Positions 26,128 through 34,060 of a stretch of DNA of 64,000 nucleotides are shown piece by piece. How positions within the stretch are numbered: position 1 is the first letter of the stretch; each line of letters opens with the position of its first letter. Location: the NCBI RefSeq assembly GCF_022647665.1, contig NZ_CP071872.1, positions 6,386,001 to 6,450,000 of the forward strand, written 5' to 3'. The stretch comes from Streptomyces formicae. Lineage in GTDB: Bacteria; Actinomycetota; Actinomycetes; Streptomycetales; Streptomycetaceae. Below the pieces are notes generated by a model that saw only the letters and a program-made list of their open reading frames with translations, was not told the origin of the DNA and did no database searches. A program made the position numbers and the translations under genes.

Positions 26128-26253
26128 TGCGCTGGTGGGGACTCTGAGTCCCGGCCAGACTCGCCCGGGCCGGCCGCCCTCGGGCTGGTGAAGGCGGCGA
26201 TGTACCGGTCTCCTTGTATCGGCCGGGCTGTGCGCGCGGATGCCGCCTCTACG

Positions 26254-26520
26254 ATGCGCCTCGTGAGACCAAGCCGCCGCGCCCGAATACTGCTCCTCTG
26301 CTGCCTCACCGTCGCCCTCGGCTGGTACGGGACCGAGACCGTACGTCCTCCCGACTGCGATGTCTCCGTCGCCGCGTTCACCGACGGCAACGGGCAGCCC
26401 CTTCCCGAGGACGGGGAGGAGGTGACCTGGGACGAGCTGGAGGAGCGTGCCTACCAGGAAAAGGTCGCCGCAGGGCACTGCGAGCCACCGGCAGCCCGCT
26501 GGCGCCACTGGCTCAGCTGA
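26254..26520 (+). CDS. Small membrane-anchored hypothetical protein (88 aa)
   Basis: N-terminal basic stretch and one hydrophobic span (ILLLCCLTVALGWYGTETV), then a soluble tail with two Cys (DCDVSVAAF, GHCEPP) and an acidic helix. Not recognised. The ATG at 26254 is chosen; GTG 26263 is also possible. It may be an exported protein whose two cysteines form a disulfide. Confidence 0.55.
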   Translation: MRLVRPSRRARILLLCCLTVALGWYGTETVRPPDCDVSVAAFTDGNGQPLPEDGEEVTWDELEERAYQEKVAAGHCEPPAARWRHWLS

Positions 26521-26745
26521 CACAGAGGCCGGGCATCAAACCGGCGGGAACGGCACGCCCTCGCCCTGAACCGACCAGAGACCGGGCCCTGGACCGGTGC
26601 CCTCAGTGGCTCCTCCCGCTCTCCCGAAGCCGCCGACTGGCACCACACCCTGTGGGGCCGATGGGGAAACGCATAGTTCGGCGAGGACAACTCGTCGAGG
26701 TCGGTGCAGCCGTGGTCAAAACCGTCCGCGGCTTCCCCTATGAGC

Positions 26746-27216
26746 TCACCCAGTGGGGAGGGCGAGCCGCAGAACGATCTCGCCGTCGTCGATCTCCCCG
26801 GTGGGTTCGAACCCGAACTTCCGGTAGAAGGGCCACGGTTCGCCGTCACCGGGCTCGTAGCTGGTCAGCAGCTCGGTGCCGCCGTCCGCGCGAACCAGGG
26901 CAACGATCAGCGCCAGCGCCTCTCGCCCGATCCCTCGCTTCTGATACCGCTTGTCGACGAGGAGACGCCAGATGAAATGCCGGCCTCTGAAAGGACCAGC
27001 CGGGGGCTTCCACGACAGCATCACGAAGCCGACCGGCTCGTCGCCGCGGTACACGGCGCGGTACCAGGGATTGGCCTCCGGCGTCTTTGCCGCCTCCTTG
27101 AGCGACTTGGACACGGAGGCGACGAACTGCTTCTGGTCACGTCGGACGCGGAGGGCACGAACGGCTTCCCGGTTGTCGTCGGTGATCTCCCGTAGGTGCA
27201 CGCCTGGGGACCCCAT
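26746..27216 (-). CDS. GNAT family N-acetyltransferase (156 aa)
   Basis: Acetyltransferase fold with REITDDNREAVRALRV at the N-terminus, the motif A region LLVDKRYQKRGIGREALALI and the C-terminal PWPFYRKFGFEPTGEIDDGE, typical of spermidine/spermine- or aminoglycoside-type GNATs. The ATG at 27216 has AAGGGG upstream. Target unknown. It marks the left part of the accessory island. Confidence 0.88.
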   Translation of the reverse strand: MGSPGVHLREITDDNREAVRALRVRRDQKQFVASVSKSLKEAAKTPEANPWYRAVYRGDEPVGFVMLSWKPPAGPFRGRHFIWRLLVDKRYQKRGIGREALALIVALVRADGGTELLTSYEPGDGEPWPFYRKFGFEPTGEIDDGEIVLRLALPTG

Positions 27217-27447
27217 GCCACACCCCTTCCTGCATCCGACAGCTGCGCCACCCGGGCCGACGTGAAGCGCCGCCACCGGACGGCATTCCCTTGTGCGTAC
27301 GCGTCGTCAAGAACGCCAGGTTGGACGTCTTCGCAGCGTATGCGACACAGGCGATCTTGAGCGGGACTGGCACGCCGGGCTGTGCCCGCTTCCGAGGCTC
27401 TGACGACCCCTGCAAGCGATCACGCCCCCGGGCCTACGATCGGACCC

Positions 27448-28110
27448 ATGATTCGCGCAGTGGTCTTCGACGTCGGTGAGTGCCTGGTGGACGAAACCCG
27501 GGAGTACGGCACCTGGGCCGACTGGCTCGGCGTACCCCGCCACACCTTCGCCACCATGTTTGGCGCCGTCATCGCCCAGGGCCGCGACTACCGAGAGGTC
27601 TTCCAGGAGTTCCAGCCCGGATTCGACCTCTACGAGCAGCGCGACGCCCGCGCCGCTGTCGGCCAGCCCGAGTGGTTCGGCGAAGACGACCTCTATCCGG
27701 ACGTTCGTCCTGCGCTCGCCGCATTGCGGGAGGCCGGCCTCTGGCTGGGCATCGCCGGGAACCAGACCGTGCGCGCCGGCGGAATCCTTCGCGAGCTGTT
27801 CACCAAGGATGTCGACCTGATCGGCACCTCGGACGACTGGGGCGCGAGCAAGCCCGACCCCGAGTTCTTCGTCCGCGTCGCCGAAGTGGTCCCCTTCGCC
27901 AACGAAGAGATCCTCTACGTCGGCGACCGCATCGACAACGACATCAAGCCCGCGATCTCCGCCGGCATGCCGACGGCGCTGGTCCACCGCGGGCCGTGGG
28001 CCACGATCCAGTGGACCACCGAAGACGCGAAGAGGCTGCCGACCATGCGGATCGACAGCCTCATGGAGCTCCCAGAGCGGATCTCCCAGTTCAACCAGTC
28101 AGCGCGCTGA
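27448..28110 (+). CDS. HAD-superfamily hydrolase (220 aa)
   Basis: Motif I VVFDVGECLVDETREYG (Asp8; the usual second Asp is Glu11, so phosphatase activity is uncertain), GNQT as motif II, the ASKPDPEFF lysine and YVGDRIDNDI as motif IV. Cap domain of subfamily IA. The Glu at D+3 resembles HAD members with epoxide-hydrolase or haloacid-like chemistry, or a noncatalytic one. ATG 27448. Confidence 0.85.
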   Translation: MIRAVVFDVGECLVDETREYGTWADWLGVPRHTFATMFGAVIAQGRDYREVFQEFQPGFDLYEQRDARAAVGQPEWFGEDDLYPDVRPALAALREAGLWLGIAGNQTVRAGGILRELFTKDVDLIGTSDDWGASKPDPEFFVRVAEVVPFANEEILYVGDRIDNDIKPAISAGMPTALVHRGPWATIQWTTEDAKRLPTMRIDSLMELPERISQFNQSAR

Positions 28111-28225
28111 CCGTCGTCCCCACCCGTAAGCGCGGCGGCTTCTGGCAGTCCGCCAGGAGCGCCGTGGGCTGTTGACGCTCGCGCTCGACCCGTACCGCCG
28201 CCAGTACCTGTGAGTCGAAGATGCA

Positions 28226-28253
28226 CCTCTCCCGCGTTTCGGCGCGGGAGAGG
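28226..28253 (+). terminator. Hairpin after the HAD gene
   Basis: CCTCTCCCGCG (28226-28236) and CGCGGGAGAGG (28243-28253) form a perfect 11-bp stem, followed by GGCTTTCGT. Confidence 0.8.
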
Positions 28254-28340
28254 GGCTTTCGTGCGTCCCGACGCCCTCTGTTGCGCCCCCCGCTCGTACG
28301 GTTACGGTGCGCCGCGCACACCAGACCCGAAGGGGGATCC

Positions 28341-28517
28341 ATGACCAGGCAACTACGCAAGGTCGGCACCAACTCAGGGAACAACGGCTGCCCGACGCTG
28401 TACGAGACCGAGGGCGGGACGTACGTGGTCCAGGGCGACCGTGTCACCGACCCGGCCGAGCTTGCCCAGCTCGACAAACCTCACCGCCGAGGAGGGCGCC
28501 GTCACGGTGCCGCGTGA
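28341..28517 (+). CDS. Small XRE-associated conserved protein, apparently frameshifted (58 aa)
   Basis: Reads LRKVGTNSGNNGCPTLYETE then TYVVQGDRVTDPAELAQLD, as in small proteins often found before DUF6879 and XRE genes. From my memory of relatives the text continues NLTAEEGAVTVPRELL; here that string is in the +1 frame after an AAA at 28476-28478, and the protein ends HRRGGRRHGAA instead. The ATG at 28341 has AGGGGG upstream. The function of the family is unknown. Confidence 0.6.
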   Translation: MTRQLRKVGTNSGNNGCPTLYETEGGTYVVQGDRVTDPAELAQLDKPHRRGGRRHGAA

Positions 28518-28554
28518 GCTCCTCGCCAACTTCGGCCCCAAGGAGCTCGTGCAC

Positions 28555-29067
28555 GTGCCGCAGTTCATCACCTTCGACGAATTCGACGGCATGTTCACCA
28601 GGCTGAAGCACTCGGCGTGGCGGCTGGAGACGCGCCGCCGCTACGCCTCCGACGAGGCCACGGAAACCTACGCCCAGTTCGCCGCCGGCGAGGCCGTGGT
28701 GTGGGACCTCGACGATCCGTGGTGTGTGGAGCGTCGTGAACAGACCGCGCTCGAGAAGCGGTTCGAGCGGGTGCGGGTCCTCGACGAGCCGCCGACGGAA
28801 GGGCAGCGCTACCTCCTGGACAATGCCCGCCGGAACACCGCGGCGGGCGAGGCCATCCGTACACTGGCGCGCGCCCGCGCCGAGGAGCTGCGGCTTCCCC
28901 GCGAAGACTTCTGGGTCTTCGACGCGCGCGTGGTCGCCCTGCTCCACTTCGACGACGACGACCAGATGACCGGTGTGGAGCTCATCACCAGCCCTGTCGA
29001 GGTGCTGCCCTACCTCCAGGCCCGCGAGGCTGCTTGGCACTACGCCACCCCGTACGACCAGCCGTAG
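28555..29067 (+). CDS. DUF6879 family protein (170 aa)
   Basis: Begins MPQFITFDEFDGMF and contains SAWRLETRRRYASDEATETY, WVFDARVVALLHFDDDD and PYLQAREAAWHYATPY, matching DUF6879. GTG 28555 is used as it has AAGGAG 9 bases upstream; the frame stays open to 28441. DUF6879 proteins sit next to XRE-DUF5753 regulators in many streptomycetes and may be their partners. The next gene starts 16 bp later. Confidence 0.8.
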   Translation: MPQFITFDEFDGMFTRLKHSAWRLETRRRYASDEATETYAQFAAGEAVVWDLDDPWCVERREQTALEKRFERVRVLDEPPTEGQRYLLDNARRNTAAGEAIRTLARARAEELRLPREDFWVFDARVVALLHFDDDDQMTGVELITSPVEVLPYLQAREAAWHYATPYDQP

Positions 29068-29083
29068 GGGCTACGGTGCCCAG

Positions 29084-29920
29084 GTGAGCACCGACTTCCA
29101 GCAGTCCCGGGTGTCGCTCGGCGCGCGGCTACGAGAGCTACGCGCCGGGCTCACCGGCCGGTACCTGGCCGCCCGGCTCGGCTGGACGCAGTCGAAGGTG
29201 TCGAAGCTGGAGACCAGGCGGCAGACCGCGACGCCGGACGACCTGCGCGCATGGGCCCTGGCGACCGGACACCCGGAGGCCGCCGCGGAACTCGAAGCCC
29301 GGCTCCAAGGGCTGGAGTCCCGCTCCCGGTCGTGGCGCCGCCAACTTCGGGCGGGGCACAGGCCGGTGCAGGACGCTCTCACCGTCGAGTACGAACGCTC
29401 GGCGCTGCTTCGCGCGTGGGAAGGCGCGATGGTCGTGGGACTGCTCCAGACCGGCGACCATGCCCGCCACGTGTTCTCCCGGTACGCCGAGCTGCACCAG
29501 TCGCCCCGGGACGTGGACGATGCCGTGCGGGCGCGGCTGCGCCGCCAGGAGATCCTTTACCAGCCCGGGCGGACGTTCGAGATCGTGATGTGGGAGGCCG
29601 CGCTACACGCGGGCGTGTGCCCGCCGTCGGTGCTGGCCGCCCAACTGGACCGGCTCGCCGGTGTGATCGGGCTGGACACGGTGCGCCTCGGTATCGTCCC
29701 GTTCGGCGCGCAGGTAGCCGTCCCTCCAGCGAACGGGTTCTGGCTGTACGACGAGCGGCTGGCGATCGTCGAGGACTGGCATGCCGAGCTGTGGCTGGAC
29801 ACGGCCGAGGACATCGCGTTGTACGGGCGGGTGTGGTCGCTGCTGCGGGAGTCCGCGGTGTACGGGCCGGTGGCCCACCGGCTGATTGCGCGGGCGCGGG
29901 CGGCGTTGGACCTGGCGTGA
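29084..29920 (+). CDS. XRE helix-turn-helix regulator with DUF5753 (278 aa)
   Basis: N-terminal HTH_31-type domain: LRELRAGLTGRYLAARLGWT, QSKVSKLETRRQTATPDDL; then the DUF5753 effector domain with LLQTGDHARHVFSRYAEL, VMWEAALHAGV and VWSLLRESAVYG. Such regulators often pair with a small DUF397 protein, but none was found here. The GTG start at 29084 has a weak ribosome binding site. It forms an operon with DUF6879. Confidence 0.88.
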   Translation: MSTDFQQSRVSLGARLRELRAGLTGRYLAARLGWTQSKVSKLETRRQTATPDDLRAWALATGHPEAAAELEARLQGLESRSRSWRRQLRAGHRPVQDALTVEYERSALLRAWEGAMVVGLLQTGDHARHVFSRYAELHQSPRDVDDAVRARLRRQEILYQPGRTFEIVMWEAALHAGVCPPSVLAAQLDRLAGVIGLDTVRLGIVPFGAQVAVPPANGFWLYDERLAIVEDWHAELWLDTAEDIALYGRVWSLLRESAVYGPVAHRLIARARAALDLA

Positions 29921-30007
29921 GCATCCCCGCGAATCCGTCGGGGCGGGCCGCGAATATCCAAGAATCACGGCCGCTGGCGATTCTCTGCAGTCCCTAACGT
30001 GCTGGTC

Positions 30008-30160
30008 ATGGAGACGGGAACCCGGCCGGCCGCGGCCGTCAACACGGCGAATCCAGGGTGGTGTCACTGGCACGTGGGCTCGTCGGAGACGGCCGAGCTC
30101 ATCCAGTACGGCGAGCGGACTTCGGGGCCGCCGGTGGCGCTGTACGCGTGTCGGTTGTCA
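30008..30160 (+). pseudogene. 5' fragment of a small XRE-associated gene
   Basis: Reads NPGWCHWHVGSSETAELIQY then TSGPPVALYAC, the typical start of a 60-70 residue protein that follows XRE-DUF5753 genes. After the LYAC codons the family pattern (a second Cys motif) is lost, and the frame runs through the opposite-strand gene. The break is near 30150. Confidence 0.55.
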
Positions 30161-30236
30161 GCGCCCCGGCCTGAATCTCCGCCCACGCCTTGCGTTCAAG
30201 CTCAACCAGCTCGTCGGGTAGATCGATATCAGCCAC
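30099..30236 (-). pseudogene. 5' fragment of a second small gene (45 codons remain)
   Basis: Reads VADIDLPDELVELERKAWAE then IQAGALT and out-of-pattern residues to a TGA. The start GTG at 30236 is 9 bp after the stop of the 58-residue gene upstream, so they were an operon. It is joined tail to tail with the fragment on the plus strand near 30150, as if a deletion removed both 3' ends. Confidence 0.5.
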
Positions 30237-30245
30237 GGCCGGATC

Positions 30246-30422
30246 TTACGCCGCGAGCTCCTGCTCGGCGCGCATCGCCGCCTCCCACTCGACGAGGAGC
30301 AGCTCATACCGCCGCGTCGTCTCCGTCGGGCACGTCACGGGCCGCGCCCACAAGGCACGGATCTCCTCATTGATCGCCGCAGCAGAGCGCACGGAACCAG
30401 ACGGCTCGCGTTCAGGGGGCAT
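30246..30422 (-). CDS. Small conserved protein, paralogue of the gene at 21915 (58 aa)
   Basis: MPPEREPSGSVRSAAAINEE then IRALWARP and RRYELLLVEWEAAM. Shares the GSVRSAA-x2-N-x-EIRALW and RY-x2-LLVEW core with the 76-residue protein. The ATG at 30422 is 6 bases from a TAGCCT -10 element; leaderless. The gene was found by direct translation because it is short. Function unknown; promoter type suggests DNA-damage control. Confidence 0.75.
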   Translation of the reverse strand: MPPEREPSGSVRSAAAINEEIRALWARPVTCPTETTRRYELLLVEWEAAMRAEQELAA

Positions 30423-30428
30423 GCGACA

Positions 30429-30451
30429 AGGCTACCGACAGGGTCCGACAA
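30429..30451 (-). promoter_or_regulatory. RecA-independent DNA-damage (PafBC-type) promoter
   Basis: TTGTCGGAC (30451-30443), 8-base spacer, TAGCCT (30434-30429), followed by TGTCGC and the ATG. It agrees with tTGTCRGtg-N8-TAnnnT except the two weakly conserved bases after TTGTCGG. Confidence 0.65.
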
Positions 30452-30507
30452 CGCCTCGCGGCGTTGGGGCTGACTCCTTACGAGATCGCCGCCCGGTGGA
30501 CGACCAT

Positions 30508-30543
30508 GCCCCCTGTCTGGTCCGTCGGGACCGGGCAGGGGGC
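30508..30543 (+). terminator. Terminator-like hairpin
   Basis: Stem of 15 bp (two U-G pairs) between 30508-30522 and 30529-30543, followed by GCTTTGCCG. It could end leftover transcription before the XRE-TPR gene. Confidence 0.55.
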
Positions 30544-30579
30544 GCTTTGCCGTCTCCCCTTTCACCAGGGGGGGAGTAG

Positions 30580-30604
30580 CGTTCTGAGTGTCTAGGTCAG
30601 AACG
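30580..30604. promoter_or_regulatory. Inverted repeat operator before the XRE-TPR gene
   Basis: CGTTCTGA-N9-TCAGAACG is a perfect 8-bp inverted repeat ending 9 bp before the ATG at 30614. Such spacing suits a dimeric XRE repressor binding its own promoter. Confidence 0.6.
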
Positions 30605-30613
30605 GAGTCCAGT

Positions 30614-31858
30614 ATGCCCCTCAGCACTGACGAACACATCGGCGCTCGGGTGCGGATCGCACGTAACGCCGCCGGCCTCACTCAGCGAGAGCTCGCCGAC
30701 TTTCTCGAACGCACGGAGAGTTGGATGGCCAACGTGGAATCCGGCCGCCAGCCCCTCGACCGCTACTCTCTGATCACGGCCATTGCGGACGTCACCGACG
30801 TCGACGTCGTGTGGCTGCTGGGGCAGCCGTACCGACTTCAGCGCAACGGCGGCAGCCTCGCCCACGCCCACATCCCCGCCCTACGTACGGGGTTGCGCCG
30901 CGCCGGGCTGATCCTGTCTGGCCATCCAGGTCTCGCCCCGCAGGGCATGCCCGTTGACATGGACGACCTCCGGAACCGATCCAAGGCCGCGAATCAGGCG
31001 CGACAAGGCGCCGACCTACCGAGGGTCGCGACGCTCCTTCCCGGCATAGTGGAAGATCTCAACACCGCGCTGCTCATGCAGGAGGGCCCGGTGCGGGGCG
31101 GGGCGCTGCGGCTCTTGGCCGACGCCGCGCGTACCGCCCGCATGTGTCTCAACCAGCTCGGATATCCCGACCTGGCGTGGGTCGCTGCTGAAGTTGCCGC
31201 CGGTGCCGCCACGCAGCTCGATGACCCACTCGTAAAGGCCGCTGTCGCCTGGGACCGTTGCGGAGCGCTGCTCCATCAGGCGTCCCTGTCCGAAGCCCTC
31301 GCAGTGGCTGATGCCGCGTTGGGAGACCTCGAACCTCTCGCCACCGCGGCCCGACCGCAGGAAGAGGCGCTGTCGTTGCGCGGGGCGCTGATGCTGCGGT
31401 GCGCCATCGCACACGCCCGCGGCAGCCAGACCGACGACGCGTGGGCCCGTATCAAGGCCGCTCTGGAGGACGCCAACCGCCTCGGGCCTCAGTTCTACGA
31501 CCTGGACAACCACACCGTCTTCGGTCGGGGTGTGGTCGCCGTCCACGCGGCCGAGGCAGGCGTCGAGGTAGATCAGCCCGACCACGGTCTGAATGTTGTT
31601 CCGAAGGTCAACATCGATGAGGTGCCGAGCAAGGAGCGCCGCACCCACTACCAGGTGGACAAGGCGCGGGCGTACCGGCGGATGGGGCAGCTGCCCGCCG
31701 CGGTGGTGACACTGAAGAAGGCCGCGGCTGGGGCCCCGTACTACGTGTACGCCGACCCGATGGCCCGCGCGCTGGTGTCGGATCTGGCTCAGAAGGGTGT
31801 GCCGTCGCAGGCGTCGGCGCTCTCGTCGCTGATCCGGAACATGGAGCTCGTTCGCTGA
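30614..31858 (+). CDS. XRE regulator with a TPR-like C-terminal half (414 aa)
   Basis: The HTH_3 domain spans residues 9-64 (GARVRIARNAAGLTQRELAD, RTESWMANVESGRQPLD). The rest is helical with TPR-like pairs (DLAWVAAEVAAGAATQLD, AVADAALGDLEPLATAARPQ, KARAYRRMGQLPAAVVTLKK), as in streptomycete regulators that bind peptides or other signals. The ATG at 30614 has AACGGAG upstream. Ends with a hairpin terminator. Confidence 0.88.
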   Translation: MPLSTDEHIGARVRIARNAAGLTQRELADFLERTESWMANVESGRQPLDRYSLITAIADVTDVDVVWLLGQPYRLQRNGGSLAHAHIPALRTGLRRAGLILSGHPGLAPQGMPVDMDDLRNRSKAANQARQGADLPRVATLLPGIVEDLNTALLMQEGPVRGGALRLLADAARTARMCLNQLGYPDLAWVAAEVAAGAATQLDDPLVKAAVAWDRCGALLHQASLSEALAVADAALGDLEPLATAARPQEEALSLRGALMLRCAIAHARGSQTDDAWARIKAALEDANRLGPQFYDLDNHTVFGRGVVAVHAAEAGVEVDQPDHGLNVVPKVNIDEVPSKERRTHYQVDKARAYRRMGQLPAAVVTLKKAAAGAPYYVYADPMARALVSDLAQKGVPSQASALSSLIRNMELVR

Positions 31859-31876
31859 CCCAACAGACCTGCGAGA

Positions 31877-31903
31877 GCGCCCCCTAGAAAACCTAGGGGG
31901 CGC
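31877..31903 (+). terminator. Hairpin after the XRE-TPR gene
   Basis: GCGCCCCCTAG and CTAGGGGGCGC form a perfect 11-bp stem around AAAAC, 18 bp past the stop. Confidence 0.85.
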
Positions 31904-31956
31904 GCCCGTCTCCCCACCCCATCCTGAGAGTCACTGCCCGTACACGACTCATCACT

Positions 31957-32565
31957 ATGGGGGCGTCGGCGATGGAGCCGATCAACACGCGCGACCCAGT
32001 GACCGCCGCTCGCGCGTACTTAAGCATCCTCGACTGGCCCATCAGCGTGGGCCACCGCTACCGGCCACGCAGCGGATGCACCTGCGGCCAGGCATGCGCA
32101 ACTCCCGGCGCTCACCCGCGCCCTGGAGCACTCACTCCCCTCACCACCGACGGCGTACGCGCGGTACTCGACGCCGCACCCGGCGCCGGCCTCATCACCC
32201 CGACCGCCCGCTTCGACGCCCTCGTGATGCCACGCCAGCTCGGCATGGCCGCCATGGTTAGCCTCGATCGCGTAGCCCCCGTGCCATGCCTCATCGACGA
32301 CACGCGGGCCATCCTCCTGGTACTGCCGTCCACCGGCCGCTGCGCCCTCAGCGATCAGGCCCTTACTGCCGTCGAGCTCCGAGCCGGGCCGGACCAGTGG
32401 ATCGCCGTACCGCCGTCCCACGGCACTCGATGGGACACACCTCCGTGGAGCGAAGAGACCCACGCACCCATCCCGCTGCTGCACGGCGGCGACCTACGGC
32501 CGCAGCTATCCGAGGCGCTGCGCTCCTCCTGGGCCACCGTCACGGCCAATGAGGTGAGCCAGTGA
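31957..32565 (+). CDS. Degenerate bifunctional primase/polymerase N-terminal-like protein (202 aa)
   Basis: Resembles the prim-pol N-terminal domain: AARAYLSILDWPISVGHRYR, a Cys-rich CTCGQACATPGAHPR loop and LTTDGVRAVLDAAPGAGLIT. The catalytic acidic pair is not convincingly kept, so it may be a shortened, noncatalytic member common in actinomycete islands. A rare TTA codon (32020-32022) makes its translation potentially bldA dependent. The start ATG 31957 or 31972 is uncertain. GTGA overlap with the next gene. Confidence 0.6.
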   Translation: MGASAMEPINTRDPVTAARAYLSILDWPISVGHRYRPRSGCTCGQACATPGAHPRPGALTPLTTDGVRAVLDAAPGAGLITPTARFDALVMPRQLGMAAMVSLDRVAPVPCLIDDTRAILLVLPSTGRCALSDQALTAVELRAGPDQWIAVPPSHGTRWDTPPWSEETHAPIPLLHGGDLRPQLSEALRSSWATVTANEVSQ

Positions 32566-32960
32566 CCGCAGAAGCCGCCCCCTGCTCCCTCTGCGACGAG
32601 CCCGGGGCAGACACCTGCATCCGGATGACAACACCGTCGTCCGGGCCCGGATACCCCGTGTACGCCCACCGTGCCTGCGCCGAGGCCCGCGGCCTCAGAC
32701 CCCTGTACACCCTGATCCACACCGCACCGATGGAGCGACTGTACGTGGTGCACTCAGATAGTCCATCCCTCAATCGAGTGACCGGCAGGAAGCGCGGCGG
32801 TGGGGATGTGGACTCTATGCGGACTCTGATCATGAATCGGCCCCCCGACCAAGATCGCTCGGGGGGCCGAAGCAGGCTCTCACCTGCTACTTACCACTGT
32901 GGGCGCGGACGGTTTCGAACCGCCGACATCTGCTTTGTAAGAGCAGCGCTCTACCCCTGA
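32562..32960 (+). CDS. Small Cys-rich protein with run-on C-terminus
   Basis: GTG 32562 overlaps the previous stop (GTGA). The first 65 residues (CSLCDEPGADTCIRM, YAHRACAEARGLRPLYTLIH) look like a small zinc-binding protein with CxxC and H-x-x-C. After about 32760 the frame has no family character and crosses the terminator and the antisense tRNA gene up to 32960, so the original 3' end is probably lost at the island/tRNA boundary. Confidence 0.5.
   Translation: MTAEAAPCSLCDEPGADTCIRMTTPSSGPGYPVYAHRACAEARGLRPLYTLIHTAPMERLYVVHSDSPSLNRVTGRKRGGGDVDSMRTLIMNRPPDQDRSGGRSRLSPATYHCGRGRFRTADICFVRAALYP
32837..32870 (-). terminator. Terminator of the tRNA-Val gene
   Basis: Perfect 12-bp stem TCGGCCCCCCGA / TCGGGGGGCCGA with a 10-base loop, 30 bp after the tRNA 3' end. 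Confidence 0.8.
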
Positions 32961-32971
32961 GCTACGCACCC
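32900..32971 (-). tRNA. tRNA-Val (anticodon UAC)
   Basis: Full cloverleaf by eye: acceptor GGGTGCG/CGCGCCC with one T-G pair, D arm GCTC/GAGC, anticodon stem CTGCT/AGCAG with loop CTTACAA, T arm GGCGG-TTCGAAA-CCGTC, discriminator A. Anticodon TAC reads GUA. No encoded CCA. The 3' end faces the accessory island, the usual orientation for tRNA integration sites. Confidence 0.93.
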
Positions 32972-33197
32972 GGAATGAAGCGACAGCGTACATGGCCCCC
33001 GGGTGGGTGCCGCAAACCAGATCGGCGCCGGGGGGCGGGCCGCAGGGGCCGTGGGGTACTGGGGAGAACCCCACCCCGGACCGGGTGGCGGGCCGGATCG
33101 TACGGGAGGGGTACGGGCTCTAGCGTGGAGGTGTCGTCGCAGCTCAGAGGCGGTCAGAGGCGGTCATGGGTAGTCAGAGGCAGGGGGAGTGATCACT

Positions 33198-34001
33198 GTG
33201 GGCACGTTCCGGGAGCAGGGTGCGGCGCATCGGTGGCGGGGGCGGGGGCGGCGGCGCATGGCCCTCGCTCTCGGTGGGGTCGTGGTCGTCGCCTTCGGGG
33301 TCGGTGGGTGCGCCGATGCCGAGGCCGAGGGGGCGGTCGTGGAGCGGAAGGCGTTCGCGTTCAACGGGGAGACGCTGACGATCGAGGCCGGGGACTCCGC
33401 CGTCGACATCGTGCCCGCCGATGTGCGGTCCGTGGAGGTGGAGCGGCGCGTCGACGGGTGGGTGTTTCTCGGAGAGGGGCCCGAGCCGGTGTGGGAGCTG
33501 CGGGACGGGACGCTGGAGCTCGGGGTGAGCTGCGAGGCCGTCGCGAGCGACTGCGAGGCACGGCATGCGGTGAAGGTGCCGCGCGGGGTCGCCGTGACCG
33601 TGCGGGGTGACAACGGGGACGTGACAGCGAGCGGGTTCGACACGGCGCTGGCGCTGCGGTCGGACAACGGCAGGGTGACCGTGCGGGACTCCAGTGGGCC
33701 GCTGGAGCTGGTCAGCGACAACGGCGAGATCGTCGGTGAGCGGATCACCGCCAAGGCCGTGTCCGCCGACTCGGACAACGGCGAGGTGCGGCTGGGCTTC
33801 GCCGTCGTACCCGATCTGGTGGACAGCTCCAGCGCGAATGGCGAGACCGTCATCGAACTGCCCGGCTCGGGGGCGTACCGCGTGACCGCCTCGGCCGGCA
33901 ACGGCAGCGCGAAGGTGGACGTCAGGGAGGACCCGCAGAGCAGGCACGTCATCAAGGCGCGCAGCGACAACGGTGACATCGTCGTACGGGGCACGACATG
34001 A
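33198..34001 (+). CDS. Lipoprotein with DUF4097-like beta-helix (267 aa)
   Basis: Basic N-terminus, hydrophobic stretch MALALGGVVVVAFGVGG and a lipobox V-G-G-C make this a membrane-anchored lipoprotein. The mature part has repeated SDNGxV/I units (VRGDNGDVTASGF, LRSDNGRVTVRDS, LVSDNGEIVGERI, ARSDNGDIVV), the putative adhesin DUF4097 repeat. GTG 33198 has GGGGGAG 8 bases upstream. Extracellular; function unknown. Confidence 0.85.
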   Translation: MGTFREQGAAHRWRGRGRRRMALALGGVVVVAFGVGGCADAEAEGAVVERKAFAFNGETLTIEAGDSAVDIVPADVRSVEVERRVDGWVFLGEGPEPVWELRDGTLELGVSCEAVASDCEARHAVKVPRGVAVTVRGDNGDVTASGFDTALALRSDNGRVTVRDSSGPLELVSDNGEIVGERITAKAVSADSDNGEVRLGFAVVPDLVDSSSANGETVIELPGSGAYRVTASAGNGSAKVDVREDPQSRHVIKARSDNGDIVVRGTT

Positions 34002-34060
34002 GGAAATGAGTTCGAGAGCGAACTGACGGGCCCGTGTGTTCGTCCTTACCCGGTGGGAGA

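Noticed and set aside
26521..26745. Possible small gene in the gap before the GNAT (frame with ADWHHTLWGRWGNA)
   Set aside because: No start codon with a binding site and no recognised family; kept only as a note.
32900..32971. attL/attR repeat made of the tRNA 3' end
   Set aside because: No second copy of the tRNA 3' sequence was seen in the window.
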